DNA of 64,000 nt, taken from assembly GCF_027580225.2 (NCBI RefSeq), contig NC_073340.2, positions 18,980,001-19,044,000 of the forward strand, read 5' to 3'. Positions 47,096 through 58,338 of this stretch are shown one piece after another. The position numbers and the translations under genes are program-made. The notes under the pieces are model-generated. The model ran no database searches, was not told the origin of the DNA, and saw only the letters and a program-made list of their open reading frames with translations. How positions within the stretch are numbered: the first letter of the stretch is position 1; each line of letters opens with the position of its first letter. Source of the stretch: Misgurnus anguillicaudatus. Lineage: Eukaryota > Chordata > Actinopteri > Cypriniformes > Cobitidae.

Positions 47096-48706
47096 CGCCA
47101 CATCAAGTCAAACACACCTACACTGTAAAAATTCCTTGTTGCGCTTAAATTTTTAAGGTTCGGGGGGCACTGCATACGTACATTATAAGAATGCTTAGCA
47201 TAAAAATCCTAATCACCTTGTCTCAGTTACAAATTTGACTAATAAATTATGAAGAATGATTCGCCCTTGTATTTATTACATTGCAACAGATTGTTAACCA
47301 GACATGCTATTTATGACTGGATGTAACTTTTGAAACTTTGCGGTAAAAGCGGCTCTCCTATTGACCCATCAGTGTGGCTCTCATGAAAAAGTAGTGAAGA
47401 CAACTCGTGTATGCCCTACCTAATTAGCTACACCCACATTTATATATTACATGTACTGTATTTGTGTTAGAGGACCACAAGAACGTGAACGCTCAAACAA
47501 ATGGTCTCTAAGCTCTTGGTTGGAAACTATTTTGGGGTTCTGAAATTACAGTTTGGGATAAAAATAAACACTGCTTAGAGTACAATGTGGGCGCAAGTTA
47601 TCAAGCTTTAAAATCGTATGCAGACTAACTATTGGCAGTGACTTTCGTTTCAGTTTTTACGACAGCTCCAACTGTGAAGTCTCTGATGATGTCTTCTAGA
47701 CTCATCTTCTGCTACCGAACAGAAAAACTGTTAATTCTTCTCTTCCAGTGGTTATGTCGGATTGCACTTCAGGGGGCGAGCAGTCTGCTATCATAAATGC
47801 TCATCTACTAACCAAAATTACCATTGTCATCTTGATGTTGTACAGCAATGATGCTTAAAAATCACAATTACAATAAGAACAGGAAAAGCTTGGCAATGAT
47901 ACTATAGTGCTTTGCCTTGACTGTTTTATGACAGAATTACCGTACACACAGGGTTTATATAACAGAGTTTGGAAAATGCTTACTGTCGTTTAAAATTTGA
48001 TCCAGTCTTACAAAAGATCCCAAATTATTTAACATTCAAAATTAAAACGATCCATTTGTTATGTGTACGGCTCCCTTATTGCATGTTTTGAGCCAAAGTT
48101 GCATCAAGCAGTGTTAGATGTTATGTTATATAGTGTAATGGTGTTTAAACAGTTTATTTATTCATTTAGTAACATCATCTAACCCTGTGCATCTTGTGGT
48201 TATTTCATTAGCAAACGAGCCTCCTAGAAAAAAAATGCATGTTTAATTCTTTATTTGCAACAGGTTAATGTATAAACAGACGAAAATAAATGCGTTTTAC
48301 AAAGTTTTATCTACTATATGGCTTTCTGGAACAAGATAAATCTTTTTTTTGTCATTGGTTTACAAGATATAGTTATGTGACAATACTGACCAACTAGTCA
48401 TGAGAAATGTGAGAACCAGAGATTCGATGTGCCATATTGTTAATACACAAAATATCAAACGCTAAATAGGCTCAAAATACGAATCGATTTCTCTCACAAA
48501 CATACTCTTTTCCTTAAGAGGAAACATCTTAATGGAGTCATATGGATTTGTTTTATGATGGATGAATGCACTTTTTGGACCATTGAACTTCATTCAATGG
48601 CAAACTCCAATTGTGTTCGGCTGACGAAAGGAAGTTATTTAAACCTACACCTGGTACAGGAGTGACGAAATTATTAGAAAATGTCACATGTTGGTCGATT
48701 TTTCCT
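47096..48706. other. Mostly unique-looking sequence, no gene supported
   Basis: A transposon-end-like word ACACTGTAAAAATTCC occurs at about 47120. Otherwise no repeat ends or coding signals were found. Confidence 0.35.
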
Positions 48707-48710
48707 TTAA

Positions 48711-49611
48711 AGGAATATTCCATTTTCTTGAAAGAAAAATTCAGATAATTTACTCACCACCATGTCATCCAAAATGTTGGTGTCTTTCTTTGTTCGGTCG
48801 GGGGGAGGTTGTGTTTTTTGAGGAAGGCATTGCAGGATTTTTCTCGTTTTGGTGGACTTTAGTAGAGCCCAACATTTGGTGCTTGGCTCAACACTTAACA
48901 GTTTTTTTCAACGGAGTTTCAAAGGTCTACAAACGATCCCAAACGAGGCACAAGGGTCTTATCTAGCAAAACGATTGTCATTTTTGACAAGAAAAATAAA
49001 AAATATGCTTTTTTAAACCACAACTTTTCGTCTAGGTCCGGTCCAGCGCGACCTAACGTAAATGCGTGGTGACGTAGGGAGGTCACGTGTTACATATATA
49101 AAACGCAAATTTGCAGACCATTGTAAACAATAAACTGACACAAAGACATTAATTAGTATCATTTTACATACAACAACGTCGGAACGGACCTCTTTCTCAA
49201 CACTGGGGCGGAGTTTCGCGTTCGTCCTCTGTGACCTCTTGACGTCATGACGTATTGCGTGGGGTCACGCTATCGCATCACGACCGGATTTAGACGAGAA
49301 GTTGTAGTTTAAAAGTGGATATTTTTTATTTTTCTTGTCAAAAATGACAATCGTTTCGCGAGATAAGACCCTTATGCCTCGTTTGGGATCGTTTATAGTC
49401 ATTTGAAACTCCGTTGAAAACTGTTAAGTGTTAAGTTAAGTATTAAATGTTGGGCTCTATTAAAGTCCATTAAAATGAGAAAAATCCTGCAATGTTTTCC
49501 TCAAAAAACATAATTTCTTCTCGACTGAACAAAGAAAGACATCAACATTTTGGATGACATGGTGATGAGTAAATTATCTGGATTTTTCTTTTAAGAAAAT
49601 GGAATATTCCT
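48711..49611. mobile_element. TTAA-flanked foldback, complete copy, 901 bp
   Basis: TTAA at 48707-48710 and 49612-49615 flank AGGAATATTCCATTTTC and GAAAATGGAATATTCCT. The arms are about 350 bp (48711 to about 49060, about 49262-49611) with a unique loop of about 200 bp. The loop lies in the opposite orientation to the related composite at 42825-44830: here AGGTCACGTGTTACATA comes first and CCTCTTGACGTCATGACG last. No coding capacity. Confidence 0.92.
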
Positions 49612-49615
49612 TTAA

Positions 49616-49891
49616 GATCTATTTGGAAATTTATATTATTTTATCGTTTTGTTTTACACATGTTCAGTTCTTATTCAAATTCATTCTTAAAAATGTGCAT
49701 AAAACGTGCACAGATTTGAATACAACTTTTACAATATGCAATAGTACAATCCTACAATGCAGTGCTTGTATTGCTGCTTTTTTACTGTGACTTTTAGGCC
49801 AGGATAACTTTTCCCCACCATATTGCTGACAAATAATCCCTCCTTCCATAGTGGGAGTAGATCTCGAGAGCATTTGGTCTCTATAATGGGG
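49616..49891. other. No gene seen
   Basis: Short AT-rich spacer between a TTAA element and a hAT element. Confidence 0.4.
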
Positions 49892-49899
49892 GTTTAAAC

Positions 49900-50484
49900 T
49901 AGGGATGGGCATGATTAATCGACGATCGATAATTGATCGTTAAGAATTTAGTCGATTAAGTTAATTTGTTATTGATTAATCGAATACTTTTTTTATCTAA
50001 TGCAGGTTGCGTTGCCTAGCGTAACGTGTGTCTTGAAGCAATTAAATGAATTTCACTGTGTGGCAGCAATTCAACATTTTACCACCAGGGTGCAATATTT
50101 GACACCATACTCCGTTATCTGTGACCTTCCGTTTTGATTTAAAAAAAAAAAATCATGAAGAGGTCATGATTTTTTGGAACAAATGAGGTCTCTTTTTAAG
50201 AATGCGGCTCGCAGGTGCAGGTTCCGCTGCTTTAGAGCACCGCATATTCAAGCGCATATATGTTTCATTTGTCTAACTAAATGTAGTTTAACTGTTTGCC
50301 ACAAGTTGATCTTGTAATAAAGGTCTCAGGGAGGAAAACGTGCTGTATTTTTGTATTCAACATTTTTGAATTATAAAAGTTAAATAATTATTTTTTATTA
50401 TAAAAATATTAATGATTAATCGATAGTCGATCGTTAATTCTCCCGACAATCGACTAAAAGAATTTAATCGAATGCCCATCCCTA
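49900..50484. mobile_element. 585-bp hAT MITE with perfect duplication GTTTAAAC
   Basis: Ends TAGGGATGGGCATGATTAAT and TCGAATGCCCATCCCTA are inverted. GTTTAAAC flanks both sides exactly (49892-49899, 50485-50492). Subterminal ATTAATCGA and CGATCGATAATT words occur in both arms. No transposase. Confidence 0.93.
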
Positions 50485-50492
50485 GTTTAAAC

Positions 50493-50838
50493 GGTGTCAG
50501 ACGCAAAAGCCCTCTATACACTGTGTTTGACAGCTTTGAGTCCCTGGTGAAAGGCATGTGAAAGGCAGTATGGCTATCTGCATCTGGTAAAGATGGGGAG
50601 CAGATAAGAACAGCTGGCTTGGGCTTAGGAAATCTCTGGGACTGCGAGCCAAAAGCTGCCTGTACATTTAATATGGGCCTTTGCCAGCTTTTCAAGCTGC
50701 CGCTGAGGCATTAAAGCTACTCAGATGAACAGGACTGTGTTTTAGGCCATCAAAACATTTGGAGAGACATATGGTGACTTGTATGTCGTAGGATGATCAC
50801 ATTCATCGTCCTTATTGCGAATATGTTAAACTATGAAG
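50493..50838. other. No gene seen
   Basis: Unique-looking spacer without repeat ends. Confidence 0.4.
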
Positions 50839-51687
50839 TACATTGTAAACCCGAACAGTACACTGTACTCATTTAAAAAGAGTAAACTGTACTCAAACCA
50901 GTGAAAAAAGTTTATTCAATTTAAAAGTTTTATGTGTGTTCAACGATTTTATCGCTTTTTAGTTCAACAAAGTTAAAAAATAGAACTTAGCTAACTCAAA
51001 GTTTTTATTTATAACTTCCAAATAGAGTCATTTCAATAGGCCTACAACAGCCCCATATTAACAAACACTGCAAATTATTACAAACTTTTGGTGGTTTATG
51101 GCATTCTGCAAATTTACTTCAGTTTAAAGTTAAATCAACACGATTAACATGAGTCTGCATGACGAGAGCATTTTTTTTTAAATTAAGTTATTTTTATGTG
51201 GTTTTCAGTAGAGAGAAAGACTCAGTAGTGTTAAACATTCATTTATGTTGGAGATTTAGAAGAGTTTGCTATTTTTTAGTTTAGCTCATCAGGAGACACA
51301 TGACTTAAAGGGGTCATACTATGACATTTTTTAAAAGATGTAAAATATGTCTTTGGTGTCCCCGGAGTGCGTATGTGAAGTTTTAGCTCAATATACCACA
51401 TAGATCATTTATTATAGCATATTAAAATCGCCACTTTATAGATGCGAGCAAAAATATGCCGTTTTTGAGTGTGTCCTTTAAAATGCAAATGAGCTAATGA
51501 AATGCAATCAGTGATCGCAATGATGCGGGTTTGTTGAAATTAAAACTCAATTGTGCTGTCAATTATTTTTTCTCTCTGCACTAAATGGCAGTGCCGTGGT
51601 TGGATAGTGCCGATTAAAGGGCGGTAATAAGACTTGCTACCTACATCACAAAAGAGACGAAATCTGAATGATCTAATTTTTCACTTG

Positions 51688-51882
51688 CTTGCAGACGATG
51701 GTTTACCAAAACTAATTTACTGGGTTGTTCTTTTTTACATTTTCTAGGTTGATAGAAGGACCCAATTATAGCACTTAAACATGAAAAATTGCTATAATTG
51801 GGTCCCCAGTGCTTCTATCAACCTAGAAAATGTGAATAAGATCAACCCAGTAACTTCGTTTTGGTGAACCATTCTCTGCAAG
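51688..51882. repeat. Central hairpin of the middle element
   Basis: Left strand CTTGCAGACGATGGTTTACC ... CTAGGTTGATAGAAGGACCC ... AATTATAGCA pairs with TGCTATAATTGGGTCC ... TATCAACCTAG ... GGTGAACCATTCTCTGCAAG. The arms are about 90 bp with a loop of about 16 bp; the pairing continues outwards to about 51571 and 51996 with more mismatches. Confidence 0.88.
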
Positions 51883-51996
51883 AATGTGAAAAAATAGGTA
51901 ATTGAAATTTTGCTCTCCCTGTGATGTCAAAAGGAGATAATACAGTCCCTTAAAATGCACTATCCAACCACTGCACTGCATTTGGTGCAGAGATCT

Positions 51997-53465
51997 GGGC
52001 TGCGTTCTCCGAAACTACCTTAACGCTACGTCGTTCTTAAGTTGTACCTTAAGCTGTACCTTATCGCTAATACCTGTTTTCCGAAACGTTCTTAGTTACG
52101 TATAACTTCTGTAAGTCGTTCGTTCGGAAGGTTGGTCTGGAGCACTCTTAGCTATACCTTATCCCACATGATCTCCACTAGGGGCCATCACTTTCATAAA
52201 AGCTTACATTGTAGTCTGTATAACTAAATATTTGTAAAAAAAAATGCAATACACTCCGTATTTAATTTGGCAAATATTTTTATATTTAAATAATAAAACA
52301 TTTACATAATTAGACATCATTACATTGATGGTTGTTAGATTTTTAATTATGATTTCCAAAGGGACATCAACTGCGAACTATTACATGCTACATGATTAAG
52401 AAACTATTTAAAAAATATATTTTGGGTGATGGAGTTGGTGAAACTGGCAGCTATACAGCGAATCCTACTATTTCATTTGTGCATTTCATATCCGTTAAAT
52501 CTTAGTCTAACGGCTAGTATTTTAGCTGCATAAATAAATCAGGTAAAATTACAAAAACTAATTATGATTATTCATGTTAATTCGACTTTGCATCGAAGTT
52601 TTTTAATGTTTTATAACTTTGAGGCAACTGCATGCCATATTCTTTATAAACATTCAAAATAAACTGTGCACTTGATTACTGCTTGTATAGTCTAAGGTCG
52701 ACAAAATTTCCATATTAAAACTAATCAAAGCTAAAATCTAAAGCAATCATACTATATATTTATAGGCTATTAATATTATATAATATTTGATATGTTATAT
52801 TTAGACAGACAGGCTCCAGAAATGCGTCCATTAAGCTTTATCCGCATTGTTAACGCGCTGCTTGTGCATACAGTGTCCAAGCACAATAAACGCGTGAACT
52901 AATGAACAACAGCAGTTTGTTTTTATAAACTTTAAGTGTAATGCACAGCCAAGTACTTGCACAACCCACTGTATTCCCCTGTGCAACGCACTTATTGGGA
53001 ACTCCTAATATAAATGATCCTTTCAAGGCATAGCGGATGAATTGGAGCAGTTTAAACATGATACGTTTGGAAATAAAGTTGCGGGTTTTGCACGGGTTTG
53101 ATATAAAATATAGAAGGTTGAATTTAGTTGTTTGCAATTTGAAATATTTTTTACCAGATATTCCTAATAAATTGAACTTGAACTATTTCTTAAATGTTTA
53201 TTTAATAAAGAACACCGCTATCTCATAACGCAGCGAAACCTATTACATAAAGTGAATAATTGATTGTCGAGCAATCGATATCAACCTATTCAGCACCATC
53301 GCCATGGACAGCACCTGCTAAGGTCGAACTTAAGAAGGTTTACCTTAAGCAACATCCTAAGGTATAGTTCGGAGAACACACGTAGGAAAGGTATACCTGT
53401 AGTTAAGGTTTAACTTAAGAGTCTTCGTAGCGCGCTAAGAGACAACGTTATCGGAGAACGCACCC
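51997..53465. mobile_element. Innermost element of the nest (GGGCTGCGTTCTCCGA ends)
   Basis: Left end GGGCTGCGTTCTCCGAAAC is matched by the right end TATCGGAGAACGCACCC. Subterminal regions on both sides are packed with TTAAG, CCTTAAG and AAGGTATA words, a layout seen in Harbinger-like elements, as at 2650-2808. No transposase is detectable in its 1.47 kb, and the target duplication is unclear. Confidence 0.75.
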
Positions 53466-53811
53466 CAGCTCATTTGCATTTAAAAGGGCACACCCCAAAA
53501 TGGCACATTTTTGCTTACAATTTTAACATTAAATTATCTATATGTTTTTTTAAGCTAATACTTCACATATGTACTCTGGGGACACCAAAGATTTATTTTA
53601 CATTGTCAATAAAGTCTTGTAAAATGTCCCCTTTAACTAAAGTGTACTTAAATATTAAATACAATGAAATATAAACTTTCAATTTTTGCTTAATTGTAAT
53701 TTATAAATATTATTTGCTTAAAATATTTGAGTTGGTTTACTTAAATGTTTTTAGGTAATCGGTTACCACAAACGTTTTGAGAATTCCGAACTTGTCAGGT
53801 TTTACAATGTA

Positions 53812-55167
53812 AAATACGAAGCAAATCTTTTAATAACCATAAAAATCATCAGTCTAAGTTGGTCAAACTTTTCTTTTCTATTCTTCAATGAGGTTTTTAC
53901 TTGGCTTTTCTTCTTGCTTGTAAGGGTCCCTATAGTATTATTAGAAATATATATTTTTTTAAAGTAATGTTATATGTAAAATAATAGTTTGTCTAGCATA
54001 TCTACTTGGAATTACAAATGAAACATGGGATGTATACATCTAATGCTTTAAAAATCAATCATGTGAAATGCAAGTCCATTTTTTATAGAAATTTTATAGA
54101 ATTTTTTATAGATGTCAGTCATAATAAATAGCCTATCAGTATCAGTGATTTGTTACAGCTTTTTTCTTCAAACCGTTGCTTTCTTTCACTTTCTTTGAAT
54201 GAAGAGCCTGCTCCTTGACATTCCCAGTGTCTTTTAAATATCCCGCTCTCCCACAGAGGTCGACTCCTATCGCTATTCCGAAGAGCAAGTTCAGTCAGAC
54301 ATTTCAAAGGTTCACTCCACCCCTGGCATTTGAGAATGAATAAAGCATTGCTTATCCATCTCAAACAGCAGGTCACTATCTCCCAGAACCATGGCTTAGA
54401 GAGAAGGAAATAGTTAATCTTTCCCCTCCCCTGGAAAAGAATGGACACCCATAAACTGATACACCTTCCCGATAGCCTGCGCTCCTGCTTTTGTGGCAAG
54501 TGTGGTCTGGGAGAGTATTGGAGGGTGAATGAAACATTGCAAACAAGCATCGTGTCAGAAAGAGCGGAGGAGAAGATTTCCCAGAGGGCCACTGGTGTCA
54601 CATCCAATGACCCACTTTTCATGTTTTTTCTTTTTTCTTGGGTAACAATAGAGCAAAGTGTCCAGTATGTAAGGGGGTACCTAGAGTCAACATCTTGTTC
54701 CGGTGTGCAGGTTATTGGTTTCTTTCCCAGTTGTCGGCTGTGGTTGAATGTGTCTTCACTTTTTCTTCTTTAGTGCTGTTATGATCTGTGGATATATATA
54801 TATCAGGGATTCACTGGCATATGCGGGGTTGGATTAGTTCTTGACTAATTCATACGATTGTTTTATTGGTTTAAAGACATTTTACTCAATGTGAACCACA
54901 AGGACTGCAGTAATGTTTATTCCAGAAAAATTGCAACAACCAGATTTCAAATAGCATTCAGAAGATACTAGGGGAACTTAGATAGGCTACGGTTTGATAT
55001 ATACTGTATTACAGGAAGGTTATGACATTGCAATTTAGAATAGAGATCATACTGATATTCTTCTTACTGGACTACTTTATGACAGATGCTGACAAGTCAG
55101 CCCTGTGTTTCAAACATACATTCAAAAATGTATTCAAAGTTTTGCAATTGGTCAGCTTGTAACACAG
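53812..55167. other. Unique-looking sequence, no gene supported
   Basis: The longest frame of the window (54119-54622, minus, 167 codons) lies here. It overlaps an open plus-strand frame (54441-54773), shows no domain or splice context, and may be chance or conserved non-coding sequence. Confidence 0.35.
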
Positions 55168-55906
55168 TAGTCCCTTTCACACATACAGTCTTTACTGGTA
55201 ATTTACTGGTAAATTGCAGTTAACAGATCATGTGTGAACAGAACCTTTCCGGTAAATCAGTGCTCCCAATTTACCAGTAAGACAGGTTGTAAGATTACCA
55301 GTAATCTAATGACAGATACTAATGACGACGTCAGACCGTGCTGACAGCTTCGGGCCAATCATAGCGTTTTAATACAGATGACGCGTTTTCCCCCGCACTG
55401 TTTACTGACGTTTTCACACACATGCTGCTTGAAAGTTGAGCACACCTGTAGTTTACGTCCACATTTCTTCACCAAAGTTGTTAAAAACAGCTGACCGCCG
55501 AAATTGCCGACGTCCTTAGCACGCCCTCTGTGAAGCCTAAAGTGCAAACAGTAGCCTACTGTTGTTAAAAACGCATTTTCGGTTTGACGTCGTCTCATTC
55601 AATGTTGTTTGGTCATGAGCAACTTCGCGACTGTTTACCACAGACGTGAAAACAACAAAATACGGACCGTGGATGTGAACGACGTGGATTGTTTACAAAT
55701 ACAACACTGAGCTCGCCGCGTGCTACAGGTACTTCCGCTTTCTCAACGAATTTACCGGTATTTTGATACTGATGTGTGAATGATGTCTTACTGGTAAAAT
55801 AACGGAACGCCACTTCGTGTGTGAACAGCACATTTTTGTATTTACTGGTAAATTCATTCTGGTAAATTCATGGTAATTTACCAGAATTAATGTGTGAAAG
55901 AGGCTA
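55168..55906. mobile_element. TA-flanked element with CTTTCACACA ends and TTTACTGGTAA arrays
   Basis: Ends TAGTCCCTTTCACACATA and ATGTGTGAAAGAGGCTA are inverted with TA at each edge. TTTACTGGTAA/TTACCAGTAAA words are repeated about ten times in the two subterminal zones. The interior is non-coding. Confidence 0.78.
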
Positions 55907-57234
55907 ATGTTTGCATACCTCTAAATTGATCCTATATCTGTCAAACCATATAGCCGTCTTTACCCAATAATATCATGTTTAGATGCTTATGCAAAGACTC
56001 AGCTATATCTTTTGTGATTGCATTTTGAAAAGAGTCTCTGGTTTTGTGATTTTACACATCACCACAGATGTTTTGGTTCTTTTTGGGATCTGGTAAGGAC
56101 CCATACCTGCAAGTGTCATCACAAAACACAAGTGCATGTGCACAGTCCCCCTTAGTTATGTTAGCATAAGCACTTCACTTTTTATGCAGCATTTTGTTTG
56201 CTCAGAATCAAAGCCTAAACCCTAAGCTTACATAAAACACTATTCTTATGCTGCCTCGCAATCACTGGTTTTCCATTCTGGAAATGTAAATTTGTTTTCA
56301 ACATCTAGTTCCTAAACCTGAGCCTATCATCAAAGATAAGATGTAACAATGAAATTGCTCTTTTTCCTTTTTCTAGTTTTGCGGCGCTTGTTTTCAGCCG
56401 GCTAAGCACGTTGCAAGAATATCGATCAAGAAGAGATTCATTGTCAGAATGAGCTATGTAACATTTATCAGTTGAGACCCCAAATTCCACATGAACATCT
56501 ATTGACCCAGATTACCCCTGGGCGCCACACAAACATGATTACACCCATAATTCCCCAGTATTGATCATCCATTGATCTTACGTAATGCTGCCATTAGTCG
56601 CTTTCAATTAGACATTTAGTGATTAATTTCAATAATGAAACCAGCAGACATGCATTGGCATAAATGGTATTGACCGTTCTTGCTCCTTTAAATCTTAGCC
56701 TCAGCCCGATGCATTTATTCATTCCAGGCTGCGGCTCATATTATTCACCAAAAGTACAAGTGCTTGCACGTCCTACCCATTAAGAAAAGGCTTTATATCG
56801 GAGAGATAATGTGGACAGTTGTGACTCACACGCTTGTCTTCTCATGCATGTCCACTTCTTCTAGCCAGCAGCATTGTACTTTAGTTAAAAGCACAGTTTC
56901 TGAAGCCCGACCAAGAATCAGATAATGACTCACATCGATGAGCTCAGGCAAGCGTGTTATTTTGTTTCTCTTGTTACCCCTGATGAACTGGCCGTGAACT
57001 ATTTCGTAGAATTTCTTTTAACAGTTTTAGTTGAATGTTAGACCAGCGTAACCTCCGCTTTTAATGCCATTAAACCAAATGAGAAGCAAGCAGATGTTGT
57101 CTTTTTCTTGATGTTATCAGTGTTTAATGTGAAAATGGATGGATAAAGCAACAATTTTTAGAATTTACAAGGACATATGGGTGTGTATGAGCATTAAAAC
57201 TTTTTTAATGGACATATAGTACATGTTTTGCGTG
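55907..57234. other. Unique-looking sequence, no gene supported
   Basis: No transposon ends. 56540-56960 is repeat-free with ATTAGTCGCTTTCAATTAG and TAATGAAACC words and is a candidate for conserved non-coding DNA. Confidence 0.3.
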
Positions 57235-57237
57235 ATG

Positions 57238-57540
57238 GGTGTCTGTAGCTCAATTGGCATTTCATTGCATTAACAGTGCAAAAGGTCATGTTTTCGATCC
57301 TAGTGAGCACACATACAATCTAAACCTACATAGGACGAACCCAACCTGTTAGGTCATAATTTTACAATTGCTGGGTTGTTTCATTCCCAAATGCTGGATT
57401 GTTTAAACCCATTGTTAGGTCAAATGTAATATATATGGCCGGGTTTGTCCATTTTTGACCCAGCATTTTTTTAGTGTACAGATAAAAGATACGTTGTGTA
57501 ATTACTTTGGATAAAAATCTCTGCCAAATGCAGACCTGCT
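57238..57540 (+). mobile_element. tRNA-derived SINE split by a small insertion
   Basis: Box-A-like TGTAGCTCAATTGGCATTTC and box-B-like GTTTTCGATCCTAGTG (57241-57305) form the tRNA-like head. The tail ACTTTGGATAAAAATCTCTG with CCAAATGCAGA ends at about 57537. Between them, about 57321-57478 is a separate repeat rich in AACCCA and TGGGTT words ending GACCCAGCATTTTTTTAGTG. Confidence 0.7.
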
Positions 57541-57757
57541 ATTAAAGCCACCTTTTCACACTGCACACGACATAACAACGTGATTGTGGGACTTCGCCCC
57601 CTATGGAGACAAGATTAAAATAATGTATACATGTTAAATTAATAACGTATTTTTAAGAATTCAAATGTTACTGATAAAGTTAAACAAAAATGATTAATAA
57701 TTTTCACCTCACACACTGTTTTTGATTGAAATACACTGAAATACATTACTTCCGGTC

Positions 57758-58338
57758 AGCATAGAGACAGAGCGCACTGCGTCATAACCTGAAAACCATG
57801 CCCACCGGAGGGGAAACAATCCATCCGTCTCCATCGACTTTGTATTGCGAGAGGCCACCTCCTTGTCATTTCTGGCTTATAACAAAAAACTGAATAATGC
57901 CTAAAAGCTGTTGTGTGACAGGGTGTACAGCTAACAAGCAAAAAACCGAGAAATACGTTTTTATAAGTTGTCGACCCCAAAAATATGAACGTTTAAAGAC
58001 ACAAAAGTGGAAACAGGCAACTTTTCATAGTACTACTATTAGTAGAACTGCGCCCACCAGAGGGAAACCTAGTTGGAGATACACTTTTTTCTCCTTAAAG
58101 GCTGGGTTTTACGGGTCGACAGCTTATAAAAACTTATTTCTGTTTTTTTTTTTTGCTTGTTAGATGTACACCTTGTCACACAGCAACTTATAGGCATTAT
58201 TCTGTTTTTTGTTAAAAGACAGAAATGACAAGGAGGCGGCCTCTAGCAATACAAAGTCAATGGAGACGGATGGATTGTTTTCCCCCGGTGGGCGTGGTTT
58301 TAAAATTAGCATAACTGCACTCGGTCTCTATATTGCAT
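57758..58338. mobile_element. Inverted-repeat element whose arms encode a THAP start
   Basis: The left arm (57758 to about 57981) and right arm (about 58108-58338) are inverted copies. GCCCACCGG, ACAATCCATCCGTCTCCAT, GACTTTGTATTGC, CCTCCTTGTCATTTCTG and TGTGTGACA recur in complement. Both arms include an ATG start of the same THAP-like protein, one on each strand. Outer ends and duplication were not identified. Confidence 0.7.
57897..58070 (+). pseudogene. THAP-domain-like protein, N-terminal piece only
   Basis: ATG 57897 starts MPKSCCVTGCTANKQKTEKY, then SCRPQKYERLKTQKWKQA. The start M-P-x-x-C-C-x3-C with a following lysine-rich loop, and a K-W-K near residue 37, matches the beginning of THAP zinc fingers, which bind DNA and occur in P-element-like and Kolobok-like transposases. 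The second C-x2-H pair and the proline of the THAP core are not found before the frame runs into the opposite arm. A mirrored start, PISCCVTRCTSNK, is on the minus strand near 58196-58158. Best read as a transposon remnant, not a host THAP gene. Confidence 0.55.

Larger units (their letters stand above)
51309..53632. mobile_element. TTAA-flanked foldback, middle layer of the nest
   Basis: TTAA at 51305-51308 and 53633-53636 flank AGGGGTCATACTATGACATT and its diverged mirror ...AAAATGTCCCCT. TCTTTGGTGTCCCC and GGGGACACCAAAGA are also mirrored, as are ATGCAAATGAGCT and AGCTCATTTGCAT. The centre (about 51571-51996) is itself an inverted repeat around 51770. Removing the insertion at 51997-53465 leaves about 855 bp. 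Confidence 0.85.
50839..53811. mobile_element. Outer element of a three-layer nest (TACATTGTAAA ends)
   Basis: Left end TACATTGTAAACCCGAACAG is matched by the right end TGTCAGGTTTTACAATGTA (complement TACATTGTAAAACCTGACA). TA lies at the outer edges. Its AT-rich body is split at 51309 by the TTAA element. No coding capacity. Confidence 0.7.

Noticed and set aside
54119..54622. Longest open frame, 167 codons, minus strand
   Set aside because: It overlaps an open plus-strand frame, has no domain, signal or splice context I can recognise, and a frame of this length is expected by chance in 64 kb.
57238..57310. tRNA gene
   Set aside because: Promoter-like boxes are present, but the cloverleaf stems are not maintained, and the tail and other copies show that it is a SINE.
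57897..58163. Host THAP-domain gene
   Set aside because: The frame lacks the second half of the zinc finger, runs into its own inverted copy, and both strands carry the same start. It is a transposon remnant.
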